From Ricinus communis (lineage: Eukaryota; Streptophyta; Magnoliopsida; Malpighiales; Euphorbiaceae), in NCBI RefSeq assembly GCF_019578655.1, contig NC_063256.1, positions 9,672,001 through 9,736,000 of the forward strand: 64,000 nt of DNA. The letters are read 5' to 3'. Each line of letters starts with the position of its first letter. Position 1 is the stretch's first letter. The notes beneath the pieces are model-generated. The model did not search any database. It saw nothing but the letters and a program-made list of their open reading frames with translations, and was not told the origin of the DNA. Made by a program: the position numbers and the translations under genes. Positions 37,900-50,300 of the stretch are shown piece after piece.

Positions 37900-38305
37900 A
37901 AAAGAGTATTAGAGTCACACAAGGAATTATGCAATCTTATTTCTGTCTATTTTAGAATATTTTTTAAATGTAAAGTAGATAGTCGATTTGACTCTCTACA
38001 TATGGAGAGTCAAACTTCACTCTCTACTTTATATTTAATAAATTCACTATAAGTTTCTATGGATTTGATTTAATTAATATTTATACCTCTTGTTCTTTTA
38101 TTAGTAAAAATAAAAAAAAAATAAAAAAGAATTTAGAACTGTTAATACTTATGAAAATAAAAGTAAATATAAAATAAAAATATAAAGAGTCTATTGGACT
38201 TGAATAAAATATTTTACTCTTTATATATAAATATTTTTTAAAATACTCTTTATTATAAAAATTAAAATCTTTAAAATAAAAAGCACTATTAGAGATGCTC
38301 GTATA
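37900..38305. mobile_element. AT-rich MITE family, copy 1
   Basis: Non-coding AT-rich segment with internal inverted symmetry (CTATAAAAGAGTATTAGAGTC at the left, GCACTATTAGAGATGCTC at the right). The right end resembles the GAGCATCTC-type ends of a common plant MITE. Internal wording recurs at 42520-42830 and 61090-61445 (GACTCTCTACATATGGAGAGT, TATTAGTAAAAATAAAA, TTGACTTGAATAAA). Confidence 0.5.
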
Positions 38306-41063
38306 TAATATATTTGAAGGCTTTCAGAAATTGAGGTAATGCTAAAAGAAATAACAATGTCAATGATGTTAAATCCACTACTTACTAATAAAAATAGGTG
38401 GAATTTATATCCAAAAACATCTAAATGTCAATTATTTTAACATTTTAATTCTTTATTTATTCTATTTTACAATAAAATTATAAAACCTATAAACAATATA
38501 TATGGATATATTGAATAACATCACATATGAAAAAGTTTATATTTATTAAGAAAATAAGATGAATTGACTATTAAGTTCTAGTGAAACATCAAAACGTTAA
38601 AGTGATTGAATGGCCAAAACTTAGATGGACAAACATTAAATGGGTAATCAAAATATCAATAATAACAGTTACAGTATGATTTGTGATGCAGTTGTGATCT
38701 TACTTGGACTAGAATCCTTAAAAAGTTGTAATAAACACAGTATGTCATGTTTAAATAATCTTAAATTGTTTGCTAAGATTTTATTAATTATTTGATTTTA
38801 ATTTTAACATGAACCAAATTTCAATTATATAAAGAATGCAAGATCATATACGGAGGTTGACGCTTGTTCAGTACCCAAGGATCAAGAAAGACAATCAGTA
38901 ATTTAACGATAGAAAAATCGGCAATCGAAGCCTTAGTGAACATCGGCCATAACTGTTACAGTTCTGAAGTAGCAACATTTCTTGGCGAATGCTTTCCGAC
39001 TTGAACTGGTAATAATTATAAAATCATATTAGGTGATGTTTCCATTGACATGAAAGAATCCAGATACATGGTATTGAATGGAATGGAATTGTATATATAT
39101 TATACATAGTTGACTCAAGTCCATTTTCATAGAACATCACATTTATAATGTTTTTTTTTATTTTATTTTTTATTTTTTTTCTTTCGGGTCAATACATCAT
39201 AGTTGTGATTGAGATCATCGTTATTCTTGCTCCAACGTAATGTAATTAATTAGTTATTCGCTGATCCACAGGCATATGCATGCAACTCATGTCATGTGTT
39301 AAATTAACAAGCAATGAATATGAATATTGTTAAAGAAACATAACATAACATAACTTGAAGGCTTATAAATTAACCAAATTGTACCGTAGGTACTTATTCT
39401 AGCCTAAACATACTTATATACTAGTGGCACAAGCATAAATATGTTAATCAATTACATAATGAAAGAGAGAGACTAAATGGTTATTTGTCAATAATATCAG
39501 AGGCAACTTAACTAGCTTTGATCACGCATTATATATTTATGGTATTTATAGCCTATGATAACACCAAAAAATAGATCCAAATTAAGATGATATTAAATTC
39601 GGTAAAAGAAGTTATTAGTATAAAAGTTGTACCTTTTGGCTCAGAGATTAAATGAGAGCATATAATGATTCATTAGAATTCGAAAGAATGGTAGTAAAAC
39701 TGCAGCAAAAAAAAGAAAGAAAAAAGGCAGACTTGAACCAAGTACGTACTTACTGCTTCCTCTACCTTAACTTATTAATAACCATGTGAAAGTAAAGTAA
39801 ATATGAAAAGCAAAGCAACTAGCTTGACAACTCAGATTGATAAACAATGCAATTTAATAATAGAGAAATAAAACTCGCACAAAAAAGAAAAGGGGGAAAC
39901 AAACAGGTGGTAAGTAACAGTTACCAAGAATTTCCAAGGAATTATCATGAGTTAACATCAAAGCACAGAGAAGAGATGGGGCAGTATTAATGTTGTGCTG
40001 CCAATGCCATTGCTTGCTAGGGCTTATTAAAGCTAAAGGCTATTGCTGCTGATGGAATGATAATTACAAAGTGATTATTAATTTTCAATAACATGTAATT
40101 ATACTTGTTTACTGGTGAAAGAGGGAACTGTTAATGCACAGTAAACAGTAGAAATATATCAAATGTATTGGGTGTAGCAGAGAGGGTACTAGCTAAGTTA
40201 TGAGGACCACAGCCTAGATACCCAGCAATGAAACACGGTAAGACCCAGTTGGCGGTTATCTTGTTTCTTAATTCTTATTTCTTGCGCTGCCCTTTTTGTC
40301 CCCTCCTCTCTCTCTCTGTGTATTGTTTCTGTAATACCCCATAATCTTAATATCATCCTTCCTTTTCTTAATTAAAACACTAGCTGCTGCGTGATTCAGT
40401 TTTTATTTAGTTTATTTTTGTGTCATCAGATTTGATTTCACTCTTCCTATTGGGTATATTATATTTCTGCTGGAACTTAATTTTAATAATAATACTCATG
40501 AATAGCTGTAAGTTCTTTTTTTTTTTTTTTCTTAAGTGTGAACAGTAAGTTTCACATATTATAAAATTAAAGAAGTAATGGGTTAATAGAAAGGAAAATG
40601 ATAATTAATTAGGGAAGTGAAGAATGAAGGAAGGGTCGCCATCAACTGGTTGGCATCCCTTTCATGAGGATGATAATGGTAACAACTGTCATGCCCCAGA
40701 GTCTAGGACTAAGTCGAATAGCTTAGATTACTAGACATACAAAAAAAGTTCTTTTCTTTTTTTCTTTCTTAGAAAAAGAAATATCATTTGAAGGGATGCT
40801 GCTTGCTAGTTGATAATTTAATATAATGATATAAAATATATACAAGTATTTTGGAAATGGAAGAGACTATTACAATGGACCCATATGTAAGGAGATGAGG
40901 GCACATGCAAATCAACCAGGTAGCTGAAAAGAAACTGGAATGGTGGCGAGGTTACCCATATAATTCCTTTTCATATCAACACTTTTCTGTAGGGGGGTGG
41001 GGGGGCTACCTTTTGCACCCATTACACTAAACCTAGCCACAGGTACCAGCAGCTGCTGCATTA

Positions 41064-41152
41064 ACACCACCACCACCACCACCACCATACAACCGACCGC
41101 TGCCGCCGCCGCCGCCACCACCAACCTCTTCAGCTGTTTCTTCTTCTTCTTC
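41064..41152. repeat. Compound trinucleotide repeat (ACC)n-(GCC)n-(TTC)n
   Basis: Three neighbouring runs: ACC units at 41066-41088, CCG/GCC units at 41098-41123 and TTC units at 41140-41155. Open frames on both strands here are low-complexity by-products (poly-Thr/Ala or poly-Val/Ala). Confidence 0.9.
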
Positions 41153-41327
41153 TTGTATAGCCCCACACTAGCGCATGTTAGTAATAATGTAGTGTCTTAT
41201 ACCTCTATTGTTTCTCTCAGAAACTAGCTCTTAAGTCGCTTTCCTTATACATTAATTAGATGACATTAGCCCCTCCCTCATCTTTTAATGTTCTCTGCTA
41301 ATATTGTGGTACCGTTTTCTTTTGATG

Positions 41328-41379
<52 letters not shown>
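41328..41379. repeat. Compound (CA)n(TA)n microsatellite
   Basis: CA dinucleotides run directly into TA dinucleotides. Confidence 0.95.
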
Positions 41380-41380
<1 letters not shown>

Positions 41381-41815
41381 TATCTGCCGAGCTGTAATTT
41401 AAAAAGCTATTAGCTATTACGTCCTTCCGATGATCTACAGTTGTATATTCATTTTGTTCCAACCAGCTGCTTGTAAAAATGGTTCCCTATCTATTACCTT
41501 CTAAATATCTATCTAACAATAGGAACGTACTACTGTTTCTTACTTAATTACTTACTTACTTAATTATAATAATAATACCACCTCTCCCAGACCACTCTTC
41601 TAGGCCTACTGGTCTAGCTGCATGCCCATTCCTACTAATTAGACCAAATATAATTTATGATGATATATTATAGAGCTTCTGAGGTCCATAATTACAGTTC
41701 ATCTTGTCATTTTCTTAAAATGGTGAAGTGTTCTTCAATTCAAAAACAGCGCATTTTCAATACAACTGAAAATTGTTCATTTCTAAAGTTAATTAATCCA
41801 CTATGTATTCATTTA

Positions 41816-41846
<31 letters not shown>

Positions 41847-42519
41847 ATATTCATCTAAGAATTTTACATTTATCTTATTGAGGTTATGGAATGATTTTAA
41901 CCATGTATCATAATTTTATCATTCTAGTAACTTAAGTGATAATTAAATTTCTATCATTCTAGGGCATAGTTGCATCATTAAGCCTCCAAACATGAACTTT
42001 AATTTCCTACAATAAGAGTAAAGAGCTAAAAGGGTCGTAGCTAAACCACTCTCATGGGTAAACTATAATAGGATGAATAAGAAAAAAAAGAATTGTGTTG
42101 TTTTTATGAATTAACTTACCTTTTATTCTACCCTTTTAGAGGGTTTAAGTAAGACGATTTGATTGAGGCATTTTGCTTATAATTTGAGCTCATCATCTGA
42201 TCTCCTGACTGTCTTGATAAAATGGTTTCTCTTTGCTTGTCAAGTGAGAAGCTTGATTATTGCTCTTCATATAAACGAGATATTGGTGAGTTTATAATTT
42301 TGAGCAGAGCTCATTCAAAAGGATTAGCAATGTGTCTTTGGCATGGAAGAAGTCTTAATGCTATATCAAAAGTCATCAATTAGTGATAACTAACTATGGA
42401 AAAATGTCAAAATTTACATGTTGCGGTATTTTCAGCAATATAATATTTTTAAAATATTTTTTATATCTCAAATTCTTTAATTACTATAAATAGTCATTTC
42501 ATAAAGTATGATTACATTG

Positions 42520-42830
42520 ACTATTTATTCTTTAATACAAAATAAAGAGTTGAGTTACCTGTCTATATATAGAGAGTTAAATTTCATTTTTTATTTTTAT
42601 TTTAGTAAATGTTCTATAAATTTTAATTTATTTTATTGTAATTTTATTATTTTCTATTGGTAAAAATAAAAAAATTATACTTACCGAGAAATGATACAAT
42701 ATAGAGCTAATATAAAAAGTTAATTGACTTGAAATAAAGTCCGTCATTCTTTATATTCAAAATGCTTTAAGATATTTTTTTATTATATGGATATTACTTT
42801 TTAAAATAAAGAGTCAAAAGTTTTATTTTT
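42520..42830. mobile_element. AT-rich MITE family, copy 2
   Basis: Shares the ordered internal motifs of copy 1: TCTATATATAGAGAGTTAAA, CTATTGGTAAAAATAAA, TTGACTTGAAATAAAG and a terminal TTTTTAAAATAAAGAG. It is more decayed at its ends. Confidence 0.42.
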
Positions 42831-45286
42831 TAAGTGGGCACTCTTCCTCTCAAACTGTTTTATTATTCTCCTCTTATTTTACTTATTGTTTACAAATATA
42901 TATAATAGAGGTTGTACATACTCAAGTTTATTATTATTGTCAGTCTTACGAAACAAATATTATATTATTTTTAAACATCAATAATAAGGATGAATCTTTT
43001 TTAAAAATATTATGTAATATATAATTCTCGAATTTCTAATCATATTTATCCTAATTTTTCTTTAAACGATTTATATATACTAGGTTTGAATTCTGAGTTT
43101 TTGACTACTAATTTTTTTTTTTCATGCTACGGCATCCTACTTCTATTATTCTATTGTCTTTATAATTTTATGTTGTTGTTCTATTAACTTCTTTTATTGT
43201 TATTTGCAAATGGATTCAGTTTTAACATCTATTTATCTTTTGTATATTATTATTAATTAACAATTTTATGGCAAATAAAATTCTTCTGTCTTCTATTCAT
43301 TAATCAATATAGACTTTTATTTATACTAAACGTATAAAATAGAGATTTACAAATGAAATTTTATAGGAAGTTATGAAATTCATTTATATAATATGCTATA
43401 AGAATATATTTGTAAACTTTTTTCAAGAAATGTATATGCATGTGTCTATTTTATAATTATCTAAAAATTTCAATCAATATAGACAAAGTTAAAGTTAATA
43501 GTAATAAATATTTTTTTTAATCTTTAAATAAGGGTATTTAGAATCTAACACTTTATTATATTATCTAATATTAGTATTTGATCTCTCATTAATATTAAGG
43601 ATATACTCTCTCACTTCAGCATGATGTATTCAGAAATAAACTCCTGAAGTACTCTCCATAATCATCATATTCTAGTTAACAAACTTTTTTATACCAATTT
43701 AAAAGAGAAAAAAACCTAAGGAAATGATACCTTTTCTTTTTAAAAAAAAAAACCTTTTCTTTTAAATTAGCCCCTTTATTATTATTATTACTTTGAACTG
43801 AAATAGCCTCTTAATTATCAGAAAGGTATTCTTGACTTAATATATAATTTCATCTTATATTACATCAACCTTTAGCACAAAAGATTTTTCCAATAATGCT
43901 TATTATTATTATTATTTTCTTTTTCTTTAGGCCTCTTTTCAAATTACCTCTGCTAAGCTCCTAAAAAGCAGACTAAGCCTAGAAAAGTACCTATATATTT
44001 ATATATATATATAACACTATAAACTATTGGTCCCAAACTTTGGATTTATGGACAAAATACTGTACACATGATTTTCCCCAAAAATGTTATAGTCTATGCA
44101 ATTAGGTAATAGAAATACTTTCTTCATGAAAAAAGAAAAAGAAGAAGAAGAAGAAGGTGTATAGTTATAGGTTAGGGTTATAGTAAAGTAGGTAGCTTAT
44201 CCTTGTAATGTTTCTTTCATTATTGCCAGACCTAATGACAATTATAAAGCCAGATGATGATGGTGGTCCTGTTAAATGTATGGTGTGTGCATACCCTCCC
44301 CAAAACATGAAAGATGTAAAGCCTACACTCTACCCAATATCAACTATGTAAACATACACTCACCCCTCCACACCCTCATTCTTACTAAATTAAAATTTTA
44401 ATTTAGTATTTAATTTTATTAATAAAATAATAGTAATTAGATATAAAATACGTTAATATCTTACCGTATTATATAAATAGAATTTAAAAGAGATAATATA
44501 ATAATATAGTATAATATATATTTTTTTAAATATATACATATAAATATTACTATAAAAAGAAATATTTATTAGGACAAGACTTTAAAAATTTACAACTTAT
44601 ATTTATTACTATGTAAATGTACTATATATATATATATATAAATGTACTACATTTGATATTTGATACCACTTTAGAGACAAATAAAAATAAGCATCACTCC
44701 ATGCAAGATATTCTAGAATTGGTAACAATAATTTGCAGGAAAATACATCTTGCTTTTCTAAAAAATAATTATTAATAATTAATTGCAATAACTTTAAAAA
44801 AACTGTTGCTGATAATTAATCACGAAAAAGTTATGGCCCCAAAATGCAGCTCCTTTTTTTATTTTTCTAAATCAATTTTTTTTTCTATTTATATATTGTC
44901 AGTTCCAATAATTTTAGAAAGAAAAAGAAAATAATAAAGACTCCCTTTGATAGTCATCACCAAAAAAAAAAAATTTCTAGTTGAACTTCTAACGAACATT
45001 TTCTAATAAATTTACAACTCCGAACCAATTATATATGTTTAGTAAATTATCAACTTATTTTTTTAATCCTTTTTTACTAGCAAGTACCATCTTTTGATTT
45101 TGTAATGTTAAAATAGGGTAAATTACATGAAAAACCCGACCCTACATCTACGTTTTCTGTTGGATCCCTAAGTTTAAATTTGGTTGCAATATCAGCCTTA
45201 ATTTTTAGTAAGGGAATTAAGGAAGACATGTGTCAAAGATAAGATTCCCACCTTATCTTTTCTGTCTTATTGTATTTAGACCTCTC

Positions 45287-45293
45287 TATATAA
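45287..45293 (+). promoter_or_regulatory. TATA box of the pararetrovirus-like element
   Basis: TATATAA within CTCTCTATATAAAGAGG, about 310 bp before the primer-binding site, which suits the genomic-RNA promoter of caulimovirids. Confidence 0.5.
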
Positions 45294-45595
45294 AGAGGAG
45301 TCAAGAAGTAATGAAGCAAGCAAGTTTTCCTTCCTTTCATCTATGAGCATAATATTCTTCTCCCTCATGGCTTTCTAAATTCTTTATCTCTTCTTCTCGA
45401 TCCATTGGTTATGAGCTAATTGTTTACACAATCTGTTCTTCTATGATCCAAAAGGGCTAACTCGGCTATAAGAATCCAAAAGAGCAGAAAGACCTTTCAT
45501 GGCAAGGTGCCTCTATACGGTCTTAGCTTGAGAATTTCTCCTGCCTTGAGTTTACAGCATGAGGATTATAGAATGAACAGCTCTCGGATCCATTT

Positions 45596-45607
45596 TGTTA
45601 TCAGAGC
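45596..45607 (+). other. tRNA-Met primer-binding site
   Basis: TGTTATCAGAGC differs at one base from the usual initiator-tRNA-Met complement found in caulimovirids and many LTR elements. It lies just before an ATG at 45609. Confidence 0.6.
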
Positions 45608-45608
45608 C

Positions 45609-46317
45609 ATGGTGACAGAAGAGAGAAACCCAGCTATCATGACTTCAGAAATCACTACTCATACCTCTACTCTACAACTCTCTCCTTCTTGCAGAAAAAC
45701 TATATCCAATAAAATTGACCACCTTATAGAAATTTCTCATATTCCTGAGAATGTCCAAATCGAAAACACTCTTGTACCCATCGTTAACCCATATAATATC
45801 TTCAAGAAACAGAACTTTATCAGAAAAACCTTCAACCAAATCATCCACAAACAACCCTTTATCCGTTAAAGAATATGTTCAATCTTCCTCTCTTTCACAA
45901 TGTTCTCTTACCTCTACCACTCAGGAGCAGTATGTTACTCTTGAGATTCCTACTTCCTTCATAGAACAATGGAGGAAACAGGGATACACACATCTCCATC
46001 TCGGAGCTGTCAGGCTAGTCCTATCATATCATGGCAGGATGGGTCTACCAGTTACAGCCCGTATGTCGTTTTTGGATACCAGATATCTTAGATACGAGCA
46101 TGCAGTAATTGGAACTATAGTCACAACACTTAACATTGGGAGTGTTGTTTTGACTTTCTTCCCCAATTTTAACCTATCTCTCAATGATCCATATCTGTCA
46201 ACTGCACTCAAGGTCCAAGTCCAGATCACTGGAGCAAATCAAGTGACCGATGCTCTCTCTGCGACCCTGCACCACCAGATTGTCTACAGATTACAAGACC
46301 ATGCCTTTAATTTCTAG
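45609..46317 (+). pseudogene. Broken movement-protein-like gene of the pararetrovirus
   Basis: The N-terminal part lies in one frame (to 45869) and the rest in another (open 45751-46317), so there is a frameshift around 45820-45860. The second part has a conserved-looking core (LVLSYHGRMGLPVTARMSFL, RYEHAVIG, LTFFPNFNLSL). This matches the 30K-superfamily movement-protein region of caulimovirids in size and position. Such proteins move virions or nucleic acid through plasmodesmata. The family assignment rests on order and general resemblance, not on an alignment. Confidence 0.5.
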
Positions 46318-46356
46318 ATTCCAGGCTTCCAAGCCTCCTCATATACTTTATTTATT

Positions 46357-47157
46357 ATGGCTGACTCTGACCAAATTCCTACAATAGTCCAGGCCCCAAG
46401 GCAGCTGGAAAAAGAAGATCTGCAGAAGTTAATCCCAACTGAATGGGTGACCAATTATGAGAAGCTCCAGGCATCTCAGGCCAAGCCTGTTCAGGCCACT
46501 GACCCTCTTTTTGTTAACCAAAAAGATGGTACTGTAAAGACGATTTTCACAAAAATGGAAGAGTCTTCTTCTGTACCTTCTATCTTCCAGGCATCAATGA
46601 TACAACCTGTGTCTAGACCTAGGGAAAAGATCCATATTCACTCTTTTCAGTCCTCTAGACATCATATCTATGCTGCAAGAATAAAGGGACACTTTATCTG
46701 GGATGTTGACCCAGGAATGTGCAGATCAGGATGCACCTGCAAAGATGATCTCGATTTTGCTGAACCATGTTTTCAACATTCTAAGCAAAATTCAAGAGAC
46801 ATGACTCCAGAAACTCCATGTTCAGTCATGGAACCAATGCCAGATGACCGAGATCCAGACGGTCCTTGGATTGGCATCCACAGGAAATAAAAAGAAAATC
46901 AGAGTAAAGCTCCTCTTCCTATGTATAAGGAAGCCTTAGAACTTCTTGCAAAGGAAGGAAAGACTGTCCTTGACATCACCTTTGACGAAATGAAGCTACT
47001 TTTGGCCCAAATGGGAGTTGTGTTTGGGAAAAAGCCTTCTACTACTTGCAGAGAAGAGACTCATTCTAATTTACCAGCAGTTCAACCATCTCATGCAATC
47101 CAAAGCTGTTTCATGTTCCAGCCTGAAGATTCCCCCCTCCCTTGGAAAGTCTGAAAA
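46357..47157 (+). pseudogene. Unrecognised pararetroviral region with a Cys-rich motif, interrupted
   Basis: Open from 46357 to 46890 (177 aa), then a stop, then open again in the same frame at 46921-47154. It has a short Cys/His cluster (MCRSGCTCKDD, then CFQHS) and many charged residues. I do not know its role; by position it lies between movement protein and capsid regions. A frameshift near its end leads into the next open frame. Confidence 0.45.
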
Positions 47158-48490
47158 TAAAAGATCCGAGATCCTCTCCTCAAGAATTACTCCATCAGGA
47201 TCCATAGAGCCTCTCACTCCACCAGAAGAGGTCCTAAATTGGCAGACCTCAAATTCCATAGTTCAGAATTCCTATCTGAAGAAAATAGATGGAAAATTGG
47301 ATCAGTCTGTTCATTTGGCTCATAAGCTGGACCAGAAGTTGGAAACCTTCTCTCAAGAAGTACTCCAACTATATTCTTCTCTAACCGCCAAATATCAAGC
47401 CTTGGATAAAGAGCTTCGAGTTCCTCAACCGATTACACCAGCTTTCATTAAGAAGGAAAAAGAAATTACAAGGCTCAAAAGGCAGATTGATCAAATTGAA
47501 CATGACCTCAGAAATGATCAGTCTTCTATAATCCCTTCCTTTACATCAGCAGCCTCTACATCTTCTACCATTGCTCCCTCATATTATTCTTCATTTCCTT
47601 TTCTCCCACAACCAGAACAAGAAAGAACTCTTTACCAACCCTTTGGTACCTTCTCACATCTATACCCAAAAGGCTCCATAACCCAACAAAAGAAAATATA
47701 TCCCCCTCCAGTTTCTAAAGAAAATAAATTGCCAGACCAATCACTCATCAGTCCGTATGATTCTGATTCTTCCTCAAATACCTCTGAGATGGCTGATATC
47801 AGTGAAATTCTCATGAATACCTCTACTACTGAACCCAGTCCAGAAGTAGTGGAGCCTGAAGATGGCACGGAGGATGCACAGTCATACTTTGCTCCTACTA
47901 GAGCTTCATACCCAAGGCCAAAATCGACAACTGGCACGGGACCTTGGTTCTCCTTTGATGATTTGCCTCCATCAAAATGGAAGGATAAGCTTTCTGAATT
48001 TTTGGCATGGATTGATCTCCAAATGACTTTTGATGGTGCCACACTTAAAAAGGTTCTTGCTGAATTTGTTACGAGATTCACAGGAAGTTTAAGAGATTGG
48101 TTTCAGTCACAGCCTGAGTATACCAGGCTCCAGTTTGTGATGCTACCAACTCCATTAGCTGCGGTCACAGTTCTCCATAATCAGTTCCTTGGAAGTTATG
48201 ATCTTGTTATAAGGCAACAAATACAAGAATACTTTGATCGAAAATGTTGTTCGTTGAAAATCAAGAATCTGGAAAGACATTACTTTGCTATCTCCAAATT
48301 ATATTATGTTATTGGAGGGCATGATGGTGATGATACATTGAAATATACTTTCATCACCTCATTACCAGGTGAGATACAACCAGAGGTCAACAACATGACC
48401 ACCGCAACAAAGAAACCAGTCACCTCCCTTACCCTTGGAGAAATCTGGCAATTCACTCTCTCTTCCATCAAGAGATTATGTGACCAGTAA
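47018..48490 (+). pseudogene. Capsid/Gag-like region of the pararetrovirus
   Basis: 490-residue open frame, whose first part (to about 47160) overlaps the preceding frame and is probably not genuine. The useful part has a coiled-coil-like stretch (about 47280-47520: KKIDGKLDQSVHLAHKLDQK), a Ser/Pro-rich linker and a Gag-like core (WKDKLSEFLAWIDLQ, TRFTGSLRDWFQSQPEYT, FITSLPGEIQPE) like those of plant reverse-transcribing elements. Stops at 48488-48490 and about 48518 separate it from the zinc knuckle in the same frame. Confidence 0.55.
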
Positions 48491-48520
48491 AAATTGTTCA
48501 GAAGGTTATCTCAGTGAGAT

Positions 48521-49153
48521 TTGATTGTTCAAAAGGCATGTAACAAAAACCACCTCAAGATTAAATGCAAGGCCTCAAATTGTGTCTGCTCCAGTCATAA
48601 AAAGAAGATCGGACGTCATTTCCAAAAATATCCGCACAGAAACAAAGAATTCAGAGGAAGAAAGCCGCGCTCAAAAGGATTCAGATATTTTCAGAAAAAG
48701 AGGAATCAAGGCCACAAATCAGACAGATGCTATATCTGCCGAAAGAAGGGACACTATGCTAAGAACTGTCCTCAGAATCTGGAAAAATCAGCAAAGATGA
48801 TACAACAAGTCAGCATGTCTATGTCTCTCCCAGATTCATTTGAAGAGGATATAGAGTCACTCTTATCAGAACAAGACAATCTTACTCCAGAAAGTCTCTT
48901 TGGAATAGAGACAGAATATTCAGACTCCACAGAATCCTCAGAAGAGTCCTCTTCAGACTCTGATGATAGTGAGATTCCAATTCTTTTGATCAGTCTCCCT
49001 TCAAAAGAAGAAGAAGATATCCTGACAAATGTGATGCAGTACCATTTCTCTCCATATCCACTTCCTGAGTTATCTCAGCTTGCTATAAAAATTCTTTCAG
49101 TTCCTTATGTTCCTATACAAGTCCTGCCTTCAAAGTATGCAAAACCTGTTTGA
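48521..49153 (+). pseudogene. Zinc-knuckle (CCHC) region of the pararetrovirus
   Basis: A basic stretch (HFQKYPHRNKEFRGRKPRSK) precedes CYICRKKGHYAKNC, a complete C-X2-C-X4-H-X4-C nucleic-acid-binding knuckle. An acidic Ser/Glu/Asp-rich segment follows, as in caulimovirid capsid proteins. It is in the same frame as the capsid-like core upstream and the protease downstream, separated by stops. Confidence 0.65.
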
Positions 49154-49550
49154 GTTATAGCTTTCTTTGACACTGGAGCTCAAAGAAGCATGATGAATCC
49201 CGAAGTCCTTCCATCTGAATACTGGAAGTCTCATGTTCAGTTTTTTAGAGTAGCAAATGGTCAAACTTTTAAGACTACTGTAATCATAAAGCAAAAAATC
49301 GGGATACAGTTTTTCCCTGATTGAGTGGTATGGACGCACATCATTGGCTCAGATCTCCCAAACAAAGACCTCTTAATAGGGTTTGATGTTTATCATCAAG
49401 CTCAAAGGCTTCAAATTCTTCCCAATGGAATAAAGTTCAAGAGGCAATTTCGTCCTTACACAGATACCTCTAATCTGTTCACTATAGCAGATACAGATTC
49501 ACCCCCCTTCTGAATTGGAACTATCCCTGCTGAGCATTTGTCCATTTTAA
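49154..49550 (+). pseudogene. Aspartic-protease remnant of the pararetrovirus
   Basis: The catalytic motif FFDTGAQ (DTGA at 49169-49180) and a downstream LLIGFDVY stretch match retroviral-type pepsins. In-frame TGA stops occur at 49151, about 49322 and about 49511. The reading ends at the junction with copia sequence, before any reverse transcriptase. Confidence 0.65.
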
Positions 49551-49554
49551 ATCT

Positions 49555-50300
49555 CTCTAAAATTTTATTAATATAAGCCTTTTAAGATAAGTCCAGTAAT
49601 CCTAGTGATCTATCATGAAATATTTCTATTTCTATCACACGTGTGGCTTCTCCTATATCCTTCATTTTAAAAAAATTAAAGAGATATCTCTTGGTTTCAT
49701 GTAGCAAACCAAGATCATTAGCAGCAAGTAAAGTATCATCAACATATATAACAAAAAAATAAACTTGCTCCTACTGATTTTTATGATGTTTTCTTGAAAT
49801 CTAAAAGAAGTAATGGTCTCATTAAACTTAATATACCATTGACGGGAAGCTTATTTAAGTCTGTATATTGATTTCTCTAGTTGACATACCATATGATCCT
49901 TTTTCTTAATTGAAAAATCCTCAGGTTGATCCATATAAATTTCTTCTTCCAAACTTCCATTAAGAAAGTGGTTTTAACATCCATTTGATGTAGCTCTAAA
50001 TCATAATGAGCCACTAAAGTCATAATGATTCTAAAAGAACCTTTTTTAGACACTGTTGAAATGGTCTCTTTGTAATCAATGCCACTTTTTTCGGTAAAAC
50101 CTTTGGCAACAAATTTGGCTTTGTGTCTTTCGATATTGCCTTTTGAATCGTGTTTGATTTTGAAAATCCATTAGCATCCAATCTTTTTACATCCTTCAAG
50201 CATCTCAATAAGGTCCAGACTTGATTTTGATCCATATATTTTAACTTTTCTTCCATTGCACTAATCTATTTAATTGAATCATCACAATTCATGGCTTTTC
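49555..50300 (-). pseudogene. copia reverse-transcriptase remnant, 3' truncated
   Basis: Opens with MEEKLKYMDQNQVW (the usual start of copia RT), then a DVKTTFLNG stretch near 49960-49985, and ends with an AYINKIL-like stretch at 49555-49580. The C-terminal RT, RNase H and 3' LTR are missing. Confidence 0.75.

Larger units (their letters stand above)
34991..45119. other. ~10-kb gene-poor interval upstream of the NGATHA-type gene
   Basis: No credible gene. AT-rich DNA with (AT)n tracts (35959-35986, 41818-41843, 44622-44640), a compound (CA)n(TA)n at 41328-41379, trinucleotide runs at 41064-41152, and two members of an AT-rich MITE family. Stretches that stand out as less AT-rich and non-coding are 37420-37640, 40180-40320, 40620-40720 and 44150-44380. 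They could be regulatory DNA or non-coding transcripts; the sequence alone does not show which. Confidence 0.5.
45120..49550 (+). mobile_element. Endogenous caulimovirid-like (pararetrovirus) element, truncated and defective
   Basis: In order: TATA promoter, leader, primer-binding site, movement-protein-like region, an unrecognised Cys-rich region, capsid-like region, CCHC zinc knuckle and aspartic protease. That order fits plant caulimovirids. Reverse transcriptase and RNase H are absent, because the sequence passes straight into an opposite-strand copia fragment near 49550. There are frameshifts (about 45820-45860 and 47120-47160) and several in-frame TGA/TAA stops, so it is an inactive fossil. 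The left end was set at the start of a less AT-rich block. No LTRs are visible, which supports a pararetrovirus over a Ty3 element. Confidence 0.7.

Noticed and set aside
40912..41227. Open frames on both strands around the trinucleotide repeats
   Set aside because: Protein text is only poly-Val/Ala or poly-Thr/Ala produced by the microsatellites.
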